A DNA stretch of 60,000 nucleotides, from assembly GCF_026151205.1 (NCBI RefSeq), contig NC_087072.1, positions 3,679,375-3,739,374 of the forward strand, in the 5' to 3' direction. Made by a program: the position numbers and the translations under genes. This DNA comes from Bolinopsis microptera (lineage: Eukaryota > Ctenophora > Tentaculata > Lobata > Bolinopsidae). This document shows, in pieces, positions 55,723-60,000 of this stretch (position 1 is the stretch's first letter; each line of letters opens with the position of its first letter). The notes below the pieces were generated by a model. The model did no database searches. It was given only the letters and a program-made list of their open reading frames with translations, and was not told the origin of the DNA.

Positions 55723-56956
55723 TGATAGCCTGAGGTTCCCAGGTAAGGAACATATATTTTACGAGTATCACCCGTTAAGGGTTGTGGAAAGGGTTATGGT
55801 TAGCTTCGGGTTATGGTTGGGATTAGGGTTTATGTAAAACCGTTTTGTACGGCTGCAAAACCATTACACATTAACGGATGTTACTTGTCTAAATTTCTTC
55901 GAAGAAGCGCCCGATGGCAAGTGCTACGAAGTAGCGCGCGCCGGGCCTGATCATTAACAATGGTCAACAAAACCAGAGTCACGCACAAGTGCGCAGCAAT
56001 AATATCATGGCTTTCGTTACTGGGCGGCGCTCAGCCTGTCATTCCGCCGAATCTTTATTATGTTTATGAACATAATAGCCTGGGGTCCCCAGGTAAGGCT
56101 TTCGCAACGACAAACGATAAAACGTAAATCTCGACGTTAGACAAAAATTGAATTACATGAAAATGTTTTGATTCACGATGTCAATCCTTCGCATCTCGCC
56201 GATCTGTGGTTGCGAGAAGCATTATTGGATGCGCGCGCGCGACCCAGTAGTGCATCGCGCTACAAGAAAATGTTAATTCATGATACCAATCCTTGATCGC
56301 AGCTCGGCGACCCATTAGACCTTACTGACTGGCGATATTACTACAGGTGATTGCGTCTTCACAGCTTGTTGAACTCCGCGCGCGCTTGTAAGACGGGAGG
56401 CCTGGAAGTCGGCCTCCCCGTTTTTCTAACTTAAACTAGCTGCACTTAATGATATTCATCAATTCCGGTTGGGAACCCAACAAATTAGTAAGAACTTGTA
56501 ATGATATATTATAATATACGGACATAATTTTCGTCTACTAAACACAAACATAAAAACTGCATCTCAATCCAAACATAAAAAGTAATTTAAGACCGTTTTT
56601 CCTTTGTCAAAATAACTAAAAAAGATAATAAGATAATAATCAAACGAGTAATGAGAAGGTGGGCCATATTTATTTTAACACGTGGCGGACATTGACCATT
56701 AAGCTTCCAGTAGCGACTTATCGAGTTCCAGTATCAAAACCACGTGTCACAAACACGTTTCAAAACATTTATGGCTCTATTTACCACCAGTATTGAACTG
56801 TACAGACGAATGAGATATCATAAAAATCATGCTAACAATACTAAAGCTATATCTAACATTACACAAACACATGCACTGAACAGTGTACACTGTATAAGTG
56901 GGAGAATGGGAGGGAGTGGGAAAGGATGCATATTATATTAGACAATTAAACTTAGA

Positions 56957-57421
<465 letters not shown>

Positions 57422-57494
57422 ATCTTGAATAGAACATGTTAATGAGTCCACATGGAAGATCTAGGCCCTTCCAAGTCCATTTGCAAGTCTTCGA

Positions 57495-57665
57495 TCACCT
57501 CCGTTCACTGAATGACCAAATCACGCCGACCTGTACAAAACTAACAATCAAGCCCACTATAACAGCATGATAAGGATCAATGAAAATAGGGAGAGAGGTA
57601 CTTATCACAGTACCTACTACACTACCCACCATCACAAGGGTACTACCCAAAGACAGTCCTGAGAG
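57495..57665 (-). pseudogene. Duplicated 3' end of the MFS transporter gene
   Basis: Minus-strand copy of the last ~57 codons (from SGLSLGSTLVMVGSVVG to SFSERR and stop), identical in protein to the end of the gene at 58323-59582. On its 5' side the frame runs into the unit's unique sequence rather than the transporter. Because CTCTCAG precedes the duplicated codons, use as an alternative last exon is conceivable but unsupported. Confidence 0.8.
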
Positions 57666-58493
<828 letters not shown>

Positions 58494-59915
58494 TCCATAA
58501 TACTCCACATCGTAATGCAGGATGCTTAGTTCTGCCCCTTGCATGGAATAACATAATTTCCCTATTCCCATCATTATGGATTGCACAAGTAAGCCAGGTC
58601 TTGCTAGGATTATCCCGTAAGATATAGCAAATCCAAGCATAAATGTGGTTTGGAGAGGCATAAACTTGAAGTGTGGTCTAAGGAAAAATCCAATCGGCCG
58701 TCCCAGGATATTTGCAAGGCCATTGACCGCAGCAAGGATCATATATTGATCTCCATGTACAATTTCCTTACATTCATTGACATCTACGGATTCGTATGTT
58801 AGGTTGTAATTTCTGATAAGTGATGGAAGAAGCATAATGCTTCCATATCCTATGAAATAGCTAAAGCCCCCGAAAATGCTCGCCTTTAGAACTCTCACAG
58901 GAAAATTTTCAACGGATTTAGATCCATTATCATCTTTGAGCAGGCTCGTTGATTCAGTAGCTGTGCCTTCTTCGTCAATGAAACAATGTAGCATGATTAT
59001 TGGTGGGATGAACAAAGGAATGGATGTAACGAGGACAAACTCCCGCCAGCCTAGTGTTTCAAGAAGAAGCCAACCCAGCACCGGAGCCCATGCGCATCCG
59101 AAAGTATATGCAATACATTCATGGATGAACGAAAATGTTGGTAGAATCTCATAAGAAGAAATATTTTTAGCACCAAATACTCCAATCGTTATTAAGTTTA
59201 ACCCACAGCCAAATCCTATAAAAGCTCTAGAAAGTAGAAAAGTATAGTAGTTTGGGACCAACGAGCAGAATATGGTGAAAATGATGGAACCGTACATTGA
59301 ACAAAGCAAAGTGGTTTTTTCCCCAAATTTCTTAGCCAACGGAACAGCAACAAGTAGAGCTAAACCCATAAAGACATAGAAGGTGATAGAAAGAGTCCCC
59401 TCCTGGAAAAAAGAGACATCCAGATCACAGGATACTTTTTGTGTGATCACGCCAGGCAGATACATTTCCACCGCGTCACCAAACTTGATCAGCATCGCTA
59501 GTACAAGGAATTTGTAATCGCGTTTGGTCCATCTCGGAGTATTTTGTCGGGGCGTCATTTCAGAATCATCTTGAAGTGCCATTCTCCTGATTTAAATTTA
59601 TCATCATTTATTATATTGCTCTGAACAATTTATTCGGGACTTGGGTTGTATACAAAATGATCGAGTACGATGGCCTTGAATGTATTCTTGGCTAGTATCA
59701 ACGTATATTCTGAATCATTTCAGAAAAACAATTATTTTTAAACTTAAAATTATGATTTTTGCAAGAAAATCGGATCAATGAAAGGATACAAATTGAAATA
59801 ATAATAAACATTATAATAAACATTACAGACACAGAAATATGTTACGGGAGAGTATGTAACAGATCCTCACATAAAATTGAAGCCCGGCAATTTAAGTTTT
59901 TCTATCGGTTAACTA

Positions 59916-60000
59916 CAGGGTGGGCCAAAAGTCAGTGTGCAAACGTTTGGTCTTATACCTCCGCTGTGTTTTATATTTAAGAGCTGTTGCTTTGCAAATG
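59916..60000. mobile_element. Second copy of the Tc1/mariner-like MITE (truncated by window edge)
   Basis: Begins TA|CAGGGTGGGCCAAAAGTCAG and continues with AACGTTTGGTCTTATACCTC, parallel to 48306 onward. It lies ~330 bp upstream of the transporter's start codon. Confidence 0.8.

Larger units (their letters stand above)
53660..56779. other. Non-coding region with dispersed GC-rich repeats
   Basis: No gene recognised. Repeated blocks: 54757-54870 and 55616-55722 (GACGATGTCAATCCGTCGA ... GCGGCGAAGTCCTCCAACA), with a diverged third relative at 56165. A second family is at 55550-55740 and 56018-56096 (CGTTACTGGG, GCGCTCAGCCTGTCAT, CCCAGGTAAGG). 54870-55010 is a ...GGGGGCATCGCCCCCATGAA-type insert (complement of 54950). 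These look like fragments of non-autonomous elements. Confidence 0.5.

Overview
The window is nuclear DNA of an AT-rich, intron-containing animal. The genes are metazoan: two small GKAP/DLGAP-type proteins, a CDC25 phosphatase with canonical GT-AG introns, immunity-type AIG1/GIMAP-like GTPases in tandem, and an SV2/SVOP-type transporter. The AIG1 proteins with a C-terminal Cys-rich ribbon, a Penelope-like retroelement and a PolB-type DNA element together suggest a marine invertebrate, perhaps a cnidarian. That placement is inference, not proof.

Layout. 1-4.1 kb: three tandem minus-strand AIG1-like GTPase modules; the two left-most look like one two-headed gene broken by a 1-nt homopolymer frameshift. 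4.2-7.8 kb: AT-rich DNA without recognisable genes. 7.9-18.2 kb: two tandem minus-strand GKAP-domain genes (255 and 188 aa, five exons each, both ending in a KEN motif). The large intron of the first holds a minisatellite copied from its own 5' splice site and a 5.35-kb Penelope-like retroelement with inverted terminal repeats and an apparent intron. 19.2-39.7 kb: a minus-strand CDC25 gene whose 17.9-kb intron contains a 17.6-kb palindromic DNA element. Each arm of that element carries the same decayed zinc-finger and protein-primed-type DNA polymerase B genes in mirror orientation, separated by 31-bp repeat arrays. 41.2-43.2 kb: a plus-strand two-exon coiled-coil/acidic protein of unknown function.

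44.8-56.8 kb is repeat-dominated. It contains a ~65-bp satellite with higher-order structure invaded by an hAT-like and a mariner-like non-autonomous element. It also contains a 2-kb foldback element filled with CCT/GGA microsatellite, nested palindromes, a poly-C-filled MITE and GC-rich dispersed repeats. 56.8-59.6 kb: an intronless MFS transporter (minus) whose last ~57 codons and a following (CT)n array were tandemly duplicated. A second copy of the mariner-like MITE enters at the right edge.

The host genes with a clear shared theme are the GKAP pair (HURP-like, KEN boxes) and CDC25: mitotic regulators side by side on one strand. Most other content is the product of mobile DNA and tandem-repeat growth. 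The most unusual structure is the palindromic polymerase element inside CDC25.
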